From positions 1 to 15,830 of the forward strand of contig JAEWEK010000201.1 of the NCBI GenBank assembly GCA_023389425.1: a stretch of 15,830 bases of DNA, read 5' to 3'. Position numbers and translations under genes: made by a program. The notes beneath the pieces were generated by a model. The model was not told where the DNA came from, did no database searches, and saw only the letters and a list, made by a program, of their open reading frames with translations. This DNA is from Pseudomonadota bacterium (GTDB lineage Bacteria; Pseudomonadota; Gammaproteobacteria; Burkholderiales; Burkholderiaceae_D). Within the stretch, counting starts at the first letter, position 1; every line of letters starts with the position of its first letter. Of this stretch, positions 1 to 7,673 are shown in pieces.

Positions 1-1221
1 AGCCGAGCGCTGCGCCAGGTTGCGCACCTCGCTGGCCACGACCGCGAAGCCGCGCCCCTGCTCGCCGGCGCGCGCCGCTTCCACCGCTGCATTGAGCGCG
101 AGGATATTGGTCTGGAAGGCGATGCCGTCGATCACGCCGATGATGTCGGTGATCTTGCGCGCCGACGCATTGATCGCGTCCATGCTCTGCACCACCTGCG
201 CCACCACCGCGCCGCCTTCCGCCGCCACCTTCGAGGCGCCGCTGGCCAGCTGGTTGGCGTGGCGCGCGTGCTCCGCGTTCTGGCGCACGGTGGAAGTGAG
301 CTCCTCGACCGAGGCCGCCGTCTCTTCCAGCGAGCTGGCCTGCTGCTCGGTGCGCGCCGACAGGTCTTCGTTGCCCTGGGCGATCTGGGCCGAGGACGAG
401 GCGATCGAGGCGCTGCTGTCGCGCACTTCGCTGACCACGCGGTACAGGTCGCGGTTCATGCGGTTCAGTGCGGCCAGCACCTGGCCGGTTTCGTCGGCCG
501 CATAGTCTTGCTCGCGATTGTGCAGGCGGCCTTGCGCCACAGCGTCGGTCTCGGCGACGGCGCGCGCCAGCGGGCGGCCGATCGAACGCGTGGCCAACAC
601 CGCGCTGGCCACCGCTGCCGCCAGCGCCAGCAGCCATAGGCCGCCGAGCACTTGCTGGCCGGTGGCGCCACGGTCGCGCACCTCCTGCGCCTGGCCGGCC
701 GCCACGCTCTTTTCGTGCTCGACGAGCTTGTTGATTTCGTCGAGGTAGTTTTTCTGGGCCGCCGCCATCGGCCCGCGCGCGATGGCGCCGGCCTCGTCCG
801 CATCGCCCAGCTTGCGCGCCTGCATCGCCTTTTCGCGCAGCGCGACGTAGGTCTTGCGCTTGGCGCCGATGCTGGCGTACAGGTCCTTGCCCTTCTGGTC
901 GACGATCAAGCCTTCCAGCTGCTTTTGCAGGGAGGAAATGCGGGCGCTGGTTTCCTTCATCTGCGCGCTGAGCGAATCACGCTCGGCCTCGTTGGTCGCG
1001 ATGACCACGATGGAGGTGCGCATGCCGTTCAGCTCCGTGGCCGCGCGCCAGTCGTTGATGATGCGGACCTTGGCTAGTCCGTCGGTCATCATCTCTTCGG
1101 CACGCACGCCGAAATCGCGCAGCAGCCAGATGCCGACGCCCGTCAGCAAGCTCATTAATATGCAAATAATTGCATAACTGGCGCCCATGCGGGTGCCGAT
1201 CTTCAGGTCGTCGAGTCTCAT
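1..1221 (-). CDS. Methyl-accepting chemotaxis protein, C-terminus cut by window edge
   Basis: Transmembrane chemoreceptor that signals ligand binding to the CheA-CheW array. The 407 codons visible run in one frame from the ATG at 1221 to base 1 with no stop. The protein starts MRLDDLKIGTRMGAS, has a first membrane helix at about residues 13-35, a periplasmic helical region of 4HB_MCP type (about 36-186), a second helix (about 190-211), a HAMP segment (about 212-265), then the start of the signalling coiled coil. The conserved hairpin tip (IGVIDGIAFQTNILALNAA) lies at about residues 361-379. The remaining descending helix, roughly 120 residues by comparison with the paralogue at 3406-5001, is outside the window. 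No strong ribosome binding site precedes the start (leader CGACAACGATAA), but the N-terminus matches the paralogue exactly in register. Ligand unknown. Confidence 0.95.
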   Translation of the reverse strand, partial: MRLDDLKIGTRMGASYAIICILMSLLTGVGIWLLRDFGVRAEEMMTDGLAKVRIINDWRAATELNGMRTSIVVIATNEAERDSLSAQMKETSARISSLQKQLEGLIVDQKGKDLYASIGAKRKTYVALREKAMQARKLGDADEAGAIARGPMAAAQKNYLDEINKLVEHEKSVAAGQAQEVRDRGATGQQVLGGLWLLALAAAVASAVLATRSIGRPLARAVAETDAVAQGRLHNREQDYAADETGQVLAALNRMNRDLYRVVSEVRDSSASIASSSAQIAQGNEDLSARTEQQASSLEETAASVEELTSTVRQNAEHARHANQLASGASKVAAEGGAVVAQVVQSMDAINASARKITDIIGVIDGIAFQTNILALNAAVEAARAGEQGRGFAVVASEVRNLAQRSA

Positions 1222-1273
1222 TTATCGTTGTCGTTATCAAATTGCCCGGCCGCCGGTGCGCGTCCGTGTAACC

Positions 1274-1302
1274 ATTATGCGCTGGCGCTCTGCATTTTGT
1301 AA
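1274..1302 (-). promoter_or_regulatory. Weak candidate sigma70 promoter for the first chemoreceptor gene
   Basis: On the minus strand CATAAT (1279-1274) matches the -10 consensus in five of six bases. TTACAA (1302-1297) stands 17 bp upstream but matches -35 in only three. Position fits, about 50 nt upstream of the ATG at 1221. I looked for a FliA-type (sigma28) flagellar promoter in this gap and found none. The whole gap 1222-1351 also lacks a clear hairpin terminator for the transporter gene that ends at 1352. Confidence 0.25.
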
Positions 1303-1351
1303 CTGCTGGGCAACGAGTGAGGTGGCGCGGCAACAAAAAGATAAACTCAGG

Positions 1352-2782
1352 TCAAGATTGACGGCCAATTGAAAGGTTTCTTCTGGCCGCGACAAGACCC
1401 AGGAGGGGCGCCAGCGCGAAGGTCCAGAACAGCCAGCTGGCCGCGCGTGCGGTGCCGTCAAGGCCGCCCGGATCGATCAGCCCGCCGGCGTTCGCGGTCA
1501 TGCCTGCCAGCGCGGCGCCGGCGGCCGTGGCACATAGTTGAACCGTCGTGATCGACGCGCCGGCGAGCGCCCGCTCATGTGGCTCGACGGCTTTCAGCAC
1601 GCGCGTCAGCAGGTGCGGCCATGCAAGACCCACGCCGACGCCGATCATCGCCAGGGCCAGGCAGATCGGCGCCAACGCCCACCACGTCCCTGTGCTGTTT
1701 CCCGGTATGAACATCGCCAGGCCGGCCATGCCCGCCAGTCCCAGCAACGGGCCGGCCATGATCGCGCGCTCGACGGTGCGGCCGGCGGTCCCCGAACTGG
1801 CGATCGACCCGACCGTCCACCCCGCGGCCACCAAGGCCGCGAGATAGCCCGCGGCGAGCGGAGACTGGCGGTGCAGGGTTTGCAGGAACAGCGGCACAAA
1901 TATTTCGCCACCCGTCACAGTCAGGATGAGCAGCGACATCGTGGCGTACAGCATCGCTATCGTCGAGCGGAATCGAAAGGCGCCGGCTGGAAGCAGCTTC
2001 TGCCGTGAGCGCGCTTCGACCGCCACCAGCAGCATCGCCAGGACAAGTGCCGCCACGATGCCCAGGGCGTTTCGCGCCAATTCCGCAGACGTGCTTCCCG
2101 CGGAGATGGCGATCACGGCGAGCGCAAGAAGCACCAGTTGCGCCAGGGGGATGGCGGCCTTGCCGGACGCGGACGCTTGCCGGTCCCGCCCCGGAAGCAC
2201 AAGGCTCGCCAACAAGGCGAACAGCAGCGCCAGCAAGGCGACCGACCAGAAAGCGCCGCGCCAGGCACCCCATTGCGCGAATGCGCCGCCGACGGCCGGC
2301 CCGACCAGCGTCGCCACGCCCCACATGCCGGAGACCAGGGCCATCGCGCGCGGCCACAGCCGCTCGTCGAACACGAGGCGGATCATGGCGTAGGTCAGCG
2401 CGAACAGGAAGCCGCCACCGATACCCTGCACCAGGCGCCCAATCAGCATCATCGGCATGGTGCCCGCCCACGCGCACATCGCGGCCCCGGCCGCGAACAA
2501 CAGGGCCGCCAGGGCGTAGCTTCCCTTTGGCCCGGCGAACTCCATGAGCTTGACGGAAAGCGCCGAACCGAGGACCGACGCCACGACGAACAGCGTCGTA
2601 TTCCAGGCGTAGAGGTCGAGCCCGCCGATATCGCGCACGACTGTCGGCAGGATGGTCGTTGTGATGTGCACGTTGACCGCATGCAGCGCGACCCCGCCGG
2701 CCAGGGCGAATGAACGCGTGGCATTGGCGCCTGATAACAAATCCCCCCATCCGGCTTGCACACCGGCCGCTCCTTGTTCCAT
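1352..2782 (-). CDS. MFS transporter, probable drug/redox-compound exporter, SoxR-linked
   Basis: Major facilitator superfamily protein of 476 residues, about 14 predicted membrane helices, which with the length suggests the DHA2 (QacA/EmrB-like) drug:proton antiporter group. Visible family marks are the motif-C stretch GVATLVGPAVGG (residues 155-166), which typifies exporters, and GRLVQGIGGG (115-124) in helix 4. The motif-A loop after helix 2 is degenerate (KLMEFAGPKGSYAL), so the subfamily is not certain. The frame opens upstream at 2860, but I chose the ATG at 2782 because GGAG stands 5 nt before it and because the upstream extension would start inside the SoxR promoter. It is divergent from soxR and has its own MerR-type promoter, so it probably exports a redox-cycling compound or another SoxR inducer. 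Substrate unknown. Codon choice looks somewhat less biased than in the neighbouring catabolic genes. Confidence 0.88.
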   Translation of the reverse strand: MEQGAAGVQAGWGDLLSGANATRSFALAGGVALHAVNVHITTTILPTVVRDIGGLDLYAWNTTLFVVASVLGSALSVKLMEFAGPKGSYALAALLFAAGAAMCAWAGTMPMMLIGRLVQGIGGGFLFALTYAMIRLVFDERLWPRAMALVSGMWGVATLVGPAVGGAFAQWGAWRGAFWSVALLALLFALLASLVLPGRDRQASASGKAAIPLAQLVLLALAVIAISAGSTSAELARNALGIVAALVLAMLLVAVEARSRQKLLPAGAFRFRSTIAMLYATMSLLILTVTGGEIFVPLFLQTLHRQSPLAAGYLAALVAAGWTVGSIASSGTAGRTVERAIMAGPLLGLAGMAGLAMFIPGNSTGTWWALAPICLALAMIGVGVGLAWPHLLTRVLKAVEPHERALAGASITTVQLCATAAGAALAGMTANAGGLIDPGGLDGTARAASWLFWTFALAPLLGLVAARRNLSIGRQS

Positions 2783-2845
2783 GTGATCTCCACTCCCGTT
2801 CGTGTTCCCGCCGCCGCAAAACGCTTGCGCAGCTTGCAGGTCTCC

Positions 2846-2876
2846 TTTATAAAACCTCATGTATGGATTAGGTCAA
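2846..2876 (-). promoter_or_regulatory. SoxR box within a 19-bp-spacer promoter for the MFS gene
   Basis: Reading the minus strand, TTGACC (2876-2871) is followed after exactly 19 bp by TATAAA (2851-2846). The stretched 19-bp spacer is the hallmark of promoters activated by MerR-family regulators, which correct the spacing by distorting DNA. Inside it sits CCTAATCCATACATGAGG (2872-2855), an 18-bp imperfect dyad that keeps both outer arms of the E. coli soxS SoxR box (CCTCAAGTTAACTTGAGG). Transcription would start near 2839, giving a leader of about 57 nt before the transporter ATG. The same site ends 16 nt before the chosen soxR start, so SoxR may also control itself. Confidence 0.8.
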
Positions 2877-2888
2877 GGGATGAGAGCG

Positions 2889-3335
2889 ATGATCGACGTT
2901 GAACTGCCGCTGTCGGTCGGCGAAGTCGCACGGCGCAGCGGTGTCACGATCGCCACCGTGCATTTCTATGAATCGAAGGGCCTCATCGATGGCTGGCGCA
3001 GCGACGGCAACCAGCGGCGCTACGGCCGCGACGTGCTGCGCAAGATCGCCGTCATCAGGATCGCGCAGCGCGCCGGTGTCTCGTTGGGAAGAATCAAGGA
3101 GGCACTGGACGAACTGCCATCCGGCCGCAAGCTCAGCGCGAAGGATTGGGCGCGGCTGTCGACCAATTGGCGCGACATGTTGAATGAGCGCATTCGCAGC
3201 CTGACCCAGCTGCGCGATGAACTCGAGGGCTGCATCGGCTGCGGATGCCTGTCGATGTCCGACTGCCCGCTGAGAAATCCCGGCGACCGCTTGTCCCAAC
3301 TCGGCGATGGCGCCGTGGTGCTGGCCCAGCCTTGA
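2889..3335 (+). CDS. soxR: Redox-sensitive MerR-family activator SoxR
   Basis: Cytoplasmic dimeric transcription factor that senses oxidation of a [2Fe-2S] cluster. The 148-residue protein has a winged helix-turn-helix near residues 9-28 (SVGEVARRSGVTIATVHFYE), the SoxR-typical stretch FYESKGLI and NQRRY, a dimerisation helix, and the cluster motif CIGCGCLSMSDCPLRNPGDR with cysteines at 115, 118, 120 and 126, equivalent to the four ligands of E. coli SoxR. Start choice: ATGs at 2859, 2880 and 2889 are in frame. 2859 lies in the operator itself, while 2889 has AAGGGA about 8 nt upstream and gives a normal SoxR length; 2880 remains possible. There is no soxS in the window. The divergent MFS gene is the visible target, as in the many bacteria where SoxR controls transporters or oxidoreductases directly. 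Confidence 0.95.
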   Translation: MIDVELPLSVGEVARRSGVTIATVHFYESKGLIDGWRSDGNQRRYGRDVLRKIAVIRIAQRAGVSLGRIKEALDELPSGRKLSAKDWARLSTNWRDMLNERIRSLTQLRDELEGCIGCGCLSMSDCPLRNPGDRLSQLGDGAVVLAQP

Positions 3336-3344
3336 ACGGACAAT

Positions 3345-3370
3345 AAAAAGCCCGGCGCGCTGGCCGGGCT
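3345..3370 (-). terminator. Intrinsic terminator after the second chemoreceptor gene
   Basis: A perfect 8-bp stem, AGCCCGGC (3349-3356) with GCCGGGCT (3363-3370), closes a 6-nt loop. On the minus strand it is followed directly by a run of T (TTTTTATTG), which fits termination of the chemoreceptor transcript that ends at 3406. In the plus direction no T run follows, so soxR probably does not use it as a standard terminator. A second GC hairpin (GGCGGC/GCCGCC, 3381-3396) lies between it and the stop codon. Confidence 0.85.
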
Positions 3371-3405
3371 CCTGGTCCTTGGCGGCGCCCGCCGCCGATC
3401 GCCGC

Positions 3406-5001
3406 TCAGGCGGCCAGGGCGATCGCGCGGCTGTGGCCGCGGCCGCGTTGCGGCAGCGCCTGTACGCTGGCGTCCCGGCTCAGCTTGAACACGCTGACGG
3501 CCTGCTCCAGTTCGACCGCCTGCTGGCGCAGCGCGGCGCTGGCGGCGGCCGCTTCCTCGACCAGCGCGGCATTCTGCTGGGTCACGGTGTCCATCTGCAC
3601 GATGGCCTGGTTGATCTGGGCGATGCCCGATTCCTGCTCGGCGCCGGCGGTGGTGATCTCGCGCATGATGGAGGTGACCCGGCTCACGCTGGCGACGATC
3701 TCTTCCATCGTCTTGCCGGCGCGGTCCACCAGCACGCTGCCGTTGTCGACTTCCTGCACCGACGCTTCGATCAGGGTCTTGATCTCCTTGGCGGCGCTGG
3801 CCGAACGGTGCGCCAGGCTGCGCACCTCGGTCGCCACCACCGCGAAGCCGCGGCCCGCTTCGCCCGCGCGCGCCGCTTCCACGGCGGCATTGAGCGCCAG
3901 GATATTGGTCTGGAAGGCGATGCCGTCGATCACACCGATGATGTCGGTGATCTTGCTGGCCGAGGCGTGGATCGAGCCCATGGTCTGCACCACCTGCGCC
4001 ACCACGGCGCCGCCGGCCACCGCCACCTGCGAGGCGTCGTCGGCCAGCTGGTTGGCCTGGCGCGCGTTATCCGAGTTGTGCTTGACGGCCGCCGTCAGTT
4101 CTTCCATCGACGAGGCGGTCTCTTCCAGCGAACCGGCCTGCTGCTCGGTGCGCGCCGACAGGTCTTCGTTGCCCATCGCGATCTGGCCGGAGGCGGTGGC
4201 GATCGCGCCGCTGCTGTCGCGCACCGCGCTGACGATGCGGTGCAGGTCGCGCTGCATGCGGTTCAGGGCGGTCAGCAGCTGGCCGGTCTCATCGCGCGAA
4301 TAGTCGTGCTCGACGTGGTCGAGTTCGCCGCGGGCGACGGCTTCGGCCATGTCGATGGCCACGCCCAGCGGCCGGGTGATCGAGCGCGTCACCACCACGG
4401 TCCAGCCGATCGCGAGCAGGATCGACACGCCCCACAGGCTGCCCAGCAGCAAGCGGCCGGTATCGCCCTTGCCGATCACGTCGGCGCCCTGGCTGTCGGC
4501 CTTGGTGCGCTGGTGCCGGGCAAACTTGCCGATCGCGTCGGAGTAGTCCGCCATCGCCGCGCTCATCGAGGCCTCGCTCTTGACCTGGTCGGCGCCGGGG
4601 GCGAAGGCGGCGCTGCGCGCGGCAAGGTAAGCATTGCGCGCGGTGCGCACATTGACCATCAGCTGCTTGCCTTCCTCGCTCTTGACTAGTTCCACGAGCT
4701 GGCGCTCGACTTCGTTGATGCGGGCGGAGGTGCGTTCGACGCGCTGGTTGAGCGCGGTCTTGATGGTCTCGTTGGTTTCGCCGAGCAGGTCGCTGGCGCG
4801 CGCCGCGTTCAGTTCGGCCGCGCCCTGCCATTCAACGGCCAGGCGTTCCTTGACGATGGTGTCGTGCAGCAGCGTCATGGTGTTCTGCTTGTAGTCGCCC
4901 AGCAGCACGAAGCCGACCGCGGTCAGCACGGTCATCATCACGAGCAGCAGGGTGAAACCGGCACCAAGCCTGGTGCCGATGCGCAGGTCAGCAATTCTCA
5001 T
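3406..5001 (-). CDS. Methyl-accepting chemotaxis protein, 4HB-HAMP-MA type
   Basis: Complete chemoreceptor of 531 residues, class I topology. Order: first membrane helix (about 13-35), periplasmic helical sensor of 4HB_MCP type (about 36-182), second helix (about 184-204), HAMP (about 205-258), long methyl-accepting coiled coil with the hairpin tip IGVIDGIAFQTNILALNAA at about 355-373. The C-terminus is a basic tail and lacks an NWETF-like CheR/CheB docking pentapeptide. The frame is open to 5061 but MRIADLRIGTRLGAG at 5001 matches the N-terminus of the paralogue at 1-1221, so I placed the start there; its ribosome site (GGACC) is weak. The cytoplasmic halves of the two receptors are near identical, the periplasmic halves are not, so they probably recognise different ligands. 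A hairpin lies in its leader and a terminator follows it. Confidence 0.96.
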   Translation of the reverse strand: MRIADLRIGTRLGAGFTLLLVMMTVLTAVGFVLLGDYKQNTMTLLHDTIVKERLAVEWQGAAELNAARASDLLGETNETIKTALNQRVERTSARINEVERQLVELVKSEEGKQLMVNVRTARNAYLAARSAAFAPGADQVKSEASMSAAMADYSDAIGKFARHQRTKADSQGADVIGKGDTGRLLLGSLWGVSILLAIGWTVVVTRSITRPLGVAIDMAEAVARGELDHVEHDYSRDETGQLLTALNRMQRDLHRIVSAVRDSSGAIATASGQIAMGNEDLSARTEQQAGSLEETASSMEELTAAVKHNSDNARQANQLADDASQVAVAGGAVVAQVVQTMGSIHASASKITDIIGVIDGIAFQTNILALNAAVEAARAGEAGRGFAVVATEVRSLAHRSASAAKEIKTLIEASVQEVDNGSVLVDRAGKTMEEIVASVSRVTSIMREITTAGAEQESGIAQINQAIVQMDTVTQQNAALVEEAAAASAALRQQAVELEQAVSVFKLSRDASVQALPQRGRGHSRAIALAA

Positions 5002-5032
5002 TTCGGTGGTCCAATTCGTCAGGTCAAAACCA

Positions 5033-5056
5033 GACGCGCAGCCGGGGCTGCGCGTC
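5033..5056 (-). other. Perfect 10-bp stem-loop in the leader of the chemoreceptor gene
   Basis: GACGCGCAGC (5033-5042) and GCTGCGCGTC (5047-5056) form a perfect inverted repeat around a 4-nt loop. It lies about 31 nt upstream of the chemoreceptor start at 5001. On the minus strand it is followed by TGGTTTTGACC, a short T-rich stretch, so it could act as a weak terminator for read-through from gabD, an attenuator, or a protein-binding site. The rest of the gap 5057-5222 shows no other clear structure; TTGACC near 5145-5140 on the minus strand could be a -35 element but has no good -10 partner. Confidence 0.55.
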
Positions 5057-5222
5057 ACCAAAAGTTACGGCCTGAAGGACTTCTTTGGACCGCCTTCGTG
5101 GGGCGGAGGAAGCAGGCGTCGTAAATACCTTCTTATTATGGGTCAATAACTTTCCGATCCGCAAGAAAACTGACCATCCATCAAGTCAAAATATTGCTCA
5201 TGCATGGCGCGCTTACAACAGG

Positions 5223-6674
5223 TTACATTCCCATGCATATGTACTTGACAATAAGGTAATCATCGATGCCGTACTTCGATCCTTCGCGGCCCAGCCCGGA
5301 TTGCTTGACCCCGCCGAAGGGCGCGATCTCGTTCGAGATCAGGCCGGTGTTGACGCCGACCATGCCGGTCTCGATCGCTTCCGCGACGCGCCACACGCGG
5401 CCGATGTCGCGCGCATAGAAATACGAGGCCAGGCCGAACTCGGTATCGTTGACCAGCGCGATCACTTCCTCCTCGGTCTTGAAGCGGAACAGCGGCGCCA
5501 GCGGGCCGAAGGTTTCCTCGCGCGCGACCTTCATGTTTGAGGTGACGTCGGCCAGCACGGTCGGCTCGAAGAAGCTGTGGCCGAGGCTGCTGCGCTTGCC
5601 GCCGATCTGCAGCTGGGCGCCCTTGGCCAGCGCGTCGGCGATGTGGTCCTCGACTTTCTCGACCGCCTTCTCGTTGATGAGCGGACCCTGGTTCACGCCG
5701 GCGTCGAGGCCGTTGCCGATCTTGAGCGTGCGCACCTTCTCGACCAGCTTGCGCGCGAATTCCTCGTACACGCCGTCCTGCACGTACAGGCGGTTGGCGC
5801 AGACACAGGTCTGTCCGGCATTGCGGTACTTGGACGCGATCGCGCCGTCCACCGCGGCATCGAGGTCGGCGTCGTCGAACACGATGAAGGCCGCGTTGCC
5901 GCCCAGTTCCAGCGAGATCTTCTTGACGGTCGGCGCGCACTGCTGCATCAGCAGGCGGCCCACCGCCGTCGATCCGGTGAAGCTCAGCTTGCGCACGGTC
6001 GGGTTGCCGGTCATTTCGCCGCCGATCGCCGCGGCGTCGCCGGTGACGATCGAGAACACGCCTTTCGGCACGCCCGCGCGTTCGGCCAGCACCGCCAGCG
6101 CGAACGCGGAATAGGGCGTCAGCTCGGACGGCTTGAGCACGATCGGGCAGCCGGCCGCCAGCGCAGGCGCCACCTTGCGCGTGATCATCGCCGACGGGAA
6201 GTTCCACGGCGTGATGGCCGCGCACACGCCGATCGGCTCGCGCGTGACGATCAGCTTGCGGTCGGCCCACGGCGACTGCAGCACGTCGCCGTCGGCGCGC
6301 TTGGCTTCTTCGCCGAACCATTCGAAGAAGGAGGCGGCGTAGCCGATTTCGCCCTTCGATTCGGCCAGCGGCTTGCCCTGTTCCACCGTCATCAGCTGCG
6401 CCAGGTCGTCCGCGTTGGCGAGCATCAGGTCGCTCCATGTGCGCAGGATCGCGGCGCGCTCCTTGGCGCTCTTCTTGCGCCATGCGGGCCACGCGGCGTT
6501 GGCGGCGTCGATCGCGCGCCGCGTGTCGGCCGCGCCCATGTGCGGCACGGTGCCGACCAGTTCTCCGGTGGCGGGATTGTGCACCTCGACGGTGGCGCCG
6601 CCGTGCGCGTCGCACCATTCGCCGTCGATGTAGGCCTGTTGGCGCAGCAGGGATGGATCGTTCAGTTTCAGCAT
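5223..6674 (-). CDS. gabD: Succinate-semialdehyde dehydrogenase (NAD(P)+), GabD
   Basis: Oxidises succinate semialdehyde to succinate, the last step of GABA breakdown, feeding the TCA cycle. The 483-residue length equals that of E. coli GabD (482), and the sequence follows it closely along its length. Visible landmarks are ITPWNFP (154-160) in the cofactor site, the catalytic Glu256 in LELGG, catalytic Cys290 in NAGQTCVCANR with the second cysteine two residues on as in GabD, ETFGPLAPLFRF, and the GabD-like end SGLGREGSKYGI. GAGGAAC stands just before the ATG at 6674, which starts MLKLNDPSLLRQ. It is divergent from puuD and its product step follows PuuD and a GABA transaminase, so it belongs to the cluster functionally. 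No convincing terminator is seen after its stop. Confidence 0.96.
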   Translation of the reverse strand: MLKLNDPSLLRQQAYIDGEWCDAHGGATVEVHNPATGELVGTVPHMGAADTRRAIDAANAAWPAWRKKSAKERAAILRTWSDLMLANADDLAQLMTVEQGKPLAESKGEIGYAASFFEWFGEEAKRADGDVLQSPWADRKLIVTREPIGVCAAITPWNFPSAMITRKVAPALAAGCPIVLKPSELTPYSAFALAVLAERAGVPKGVFSIVTGDAAAIGGEMTGNPTVRKLSFTGSTAVGRLLMQQCAPTVKKISLELGGNAAFIVFDDADLDAAVDGAIASKYRNAGQTCVCANRLYVQDGVYEEFARKLVEKVRTLKIGNGLDAGVNQGPLINEKAVEKVEDHIADALAKGAQLQIGGKRSSLGHSFFEPTVLADVTSNMKVAREETFGPLAPLFRFKTEEEVIALVNDTEFGLASYFYARDIGRVWRVAEAIETGMVGVNTGLISNEIAPFGGVKQSGLGREGSKYGIDDYLIVKYICMGM

Positions 6675-6898
6675 GGGGTTCCTCGTCGGGGTCTGGTCAA
6701 TCCGACCATGTTAGTGCTTTTCTCAGGTCTTCGCCGGGCGCACGCCTGTTCGGTTCGTGTTGGCACGTTTTCCCGCTTGCCGTTAAGCTTTTGCCATGGA
6801 CAGCGCGCGAGCGCGCATTGACCTGGATTAATGGCGCATGCGGACCTGAATGCAAAAATGACGGTTTCGTGTGCATCGCAAACGAAGGTAGGGAGAGC
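6675..6898. promoter_or_regulatory. Divergent gabD / puuD intergenic region
   Basis: 224 bp without a gene, expected to hold both divergent promoters. TTGACC (6818-6823) on the plus strand is a good -35 hexamer but no convincing -10 lies 16-18 bp after it. Two copies of GACCTGNAT (6820-6828 and 6843-6851) are spaced 23 bp apart, about two helical turns, which could be a tandem activator or repressor site. GGATTAATGG (6825-6834) is a near palindrome. None is assignable to a known regulator. Confidence 0.35.
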
Positions 6899-7657
6899 AT
6901 GCGTCCCATCGTCATCGTTCCGGCTTGCACTCGCGATTTCGGCGAGCACCCGTATCACGCGGCGCAGTACAAATACGTCGACGCGGTGATGCTGGGGGCC
7001 GATTGCGCGCCGATGATCCTGCCCTCGCTCGGCGCCGATCTCGATCTCGACACCGTGCTGGCGCTGATCGACGGCATCATGCTGACCGGCTCGGCCTCGA
7101 ACGTGCATCCCAGTTATTACTCGCAAGACGTGCTCGACCCTTCGCTGCCGCAGGACCGCGCGCGCGACGAAACCACCTTGCCCCTGGTGCGCGCCGCGGT
7201 GGCGCGCGGCATTCCATTGATCGCGATCTGCCGCGGCTTCCAGGAGATGAACGTGGCGCTCGGCGGCAGCCTGCACCAGGCGGTGCAGACGGTGGCCGGC
7301 AAGATGGACCACCGCGAAAATCCCGCGCTCGGCCTGGACGAGCAGTACGGCGATGCGCACAAGGTCCAGCTGGCGCCGGGCGGCATGCTCGAGCGGCTGC
7401 TGGGCGTGCCGGAAATCCCGGTCAATTCGCTGCACGGCCAGGGCGTCAATGAACTGGCGCCCGGCCTGGTGGTCGAAGCCACCGCCGAAGACGGTCTGGT
7501 CGAGGCATTCTCGGTCGGCGCGGCGCCCGGCTTCACGCTGGCGCTGCAATGGCATCCGGAATGGCGCATCACGCACAATCCGTACTCGATGAAGATGTTC
7601 GGCGCCTTCGGCGATGCCTGCCGTGCCTACCAGTCGCGGAAACGGGGCCGGACGTGA
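6899..7657 (+). CDS. puuD: Gamma-glutamyl-GABA hydrolase, class I glutamine amidotransferase fold
   Basis: Cleaves gamma-glutamyl-gamma-aminobutyrate to glutamate and GABA in the cytoplasm. The 252-residue protein is a peptidase C26 type amidohydrolase: nucleophile Cys111 in AICRGFQEMN, and the His219/Glu221 pair in LQWHPEW complete the triad; LTGSASNVHPSYY (62-74) and GGSLHQAV are typical of PuuD. The frame is open far upstream opposite gabD, but GGGAG directly before the ATG at 6899 and the family N-terminus (MRPIVIVPA) settle the start. It is the first gene of the probable puuD-puuA-spuC operon, 120 bp ahead of the ligase. The role in polyamine use is supported by every neighbour; a related C26 hydrolase acting on another gamma-glutamyl amide is the alternative. 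Confidence 0.93.
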   Translation: MRPIVIVPACTRDFGEHPYHAAQYKYVDAVMLGADCAPMILPSLGADLDLDTVLALIDGIMLTGSASNVHPSYYSQDVLDPSLPQDRARDETTLPLVRAAVARGIPLIAICRGFQEMNVALGGSLHQAVQTVAGKMDHRENPALGLDEQYGDAHKVQLAPGGMLERLLGVPEIPVNSLHGQGVNELAPGLVVEATAEDGLVEAFSVGAAPGFTLALQWHPEWRITHNPYSMKMFGAFGDACRAYQSRKRGRT

Positions 7658-7673
7658 CCGCCGCCTACGAAAA

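Noticed and set aside
2859..2888. Earlier ATG codons for soxR (2859, 2880)
   Set aside because: The 2859 start would fall inside the SoxR box and has no ribosome site. 2880 is possible but less well spaced than 2889.
3307..4689. A plus-strand open frame of 460 codons over the second chemoreceptor gene
   Set aside because: It is the shadow of a complete chemoreceptor with all its domains, and its composition (Gly, His, Arg, Ala) fits no protein family.
5002..5222. Search for a sigma28 (flagellar) promoter before the chemoreceptor gene
   Set aside because: No TAAA-N15-GCCGATAA-like pair is present. AAAGTT and TTGACC occur in this gap but without suitable partners.
6760..6780. TTGGCACG followed by TTGC, resembling a sigma54 promoter
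   Set aside because: The two parts are too far apart: GG and the GC of TTGC are separated by 15 bases, whereas sigma54 promoters need 10.
6437..6898. N-terminal extension of puuD opposite gabD
   Set aside because: The stretch has no similarity to the family, and the ATG at 6899 has a strong ribosome site and gives a normal PuuD length.
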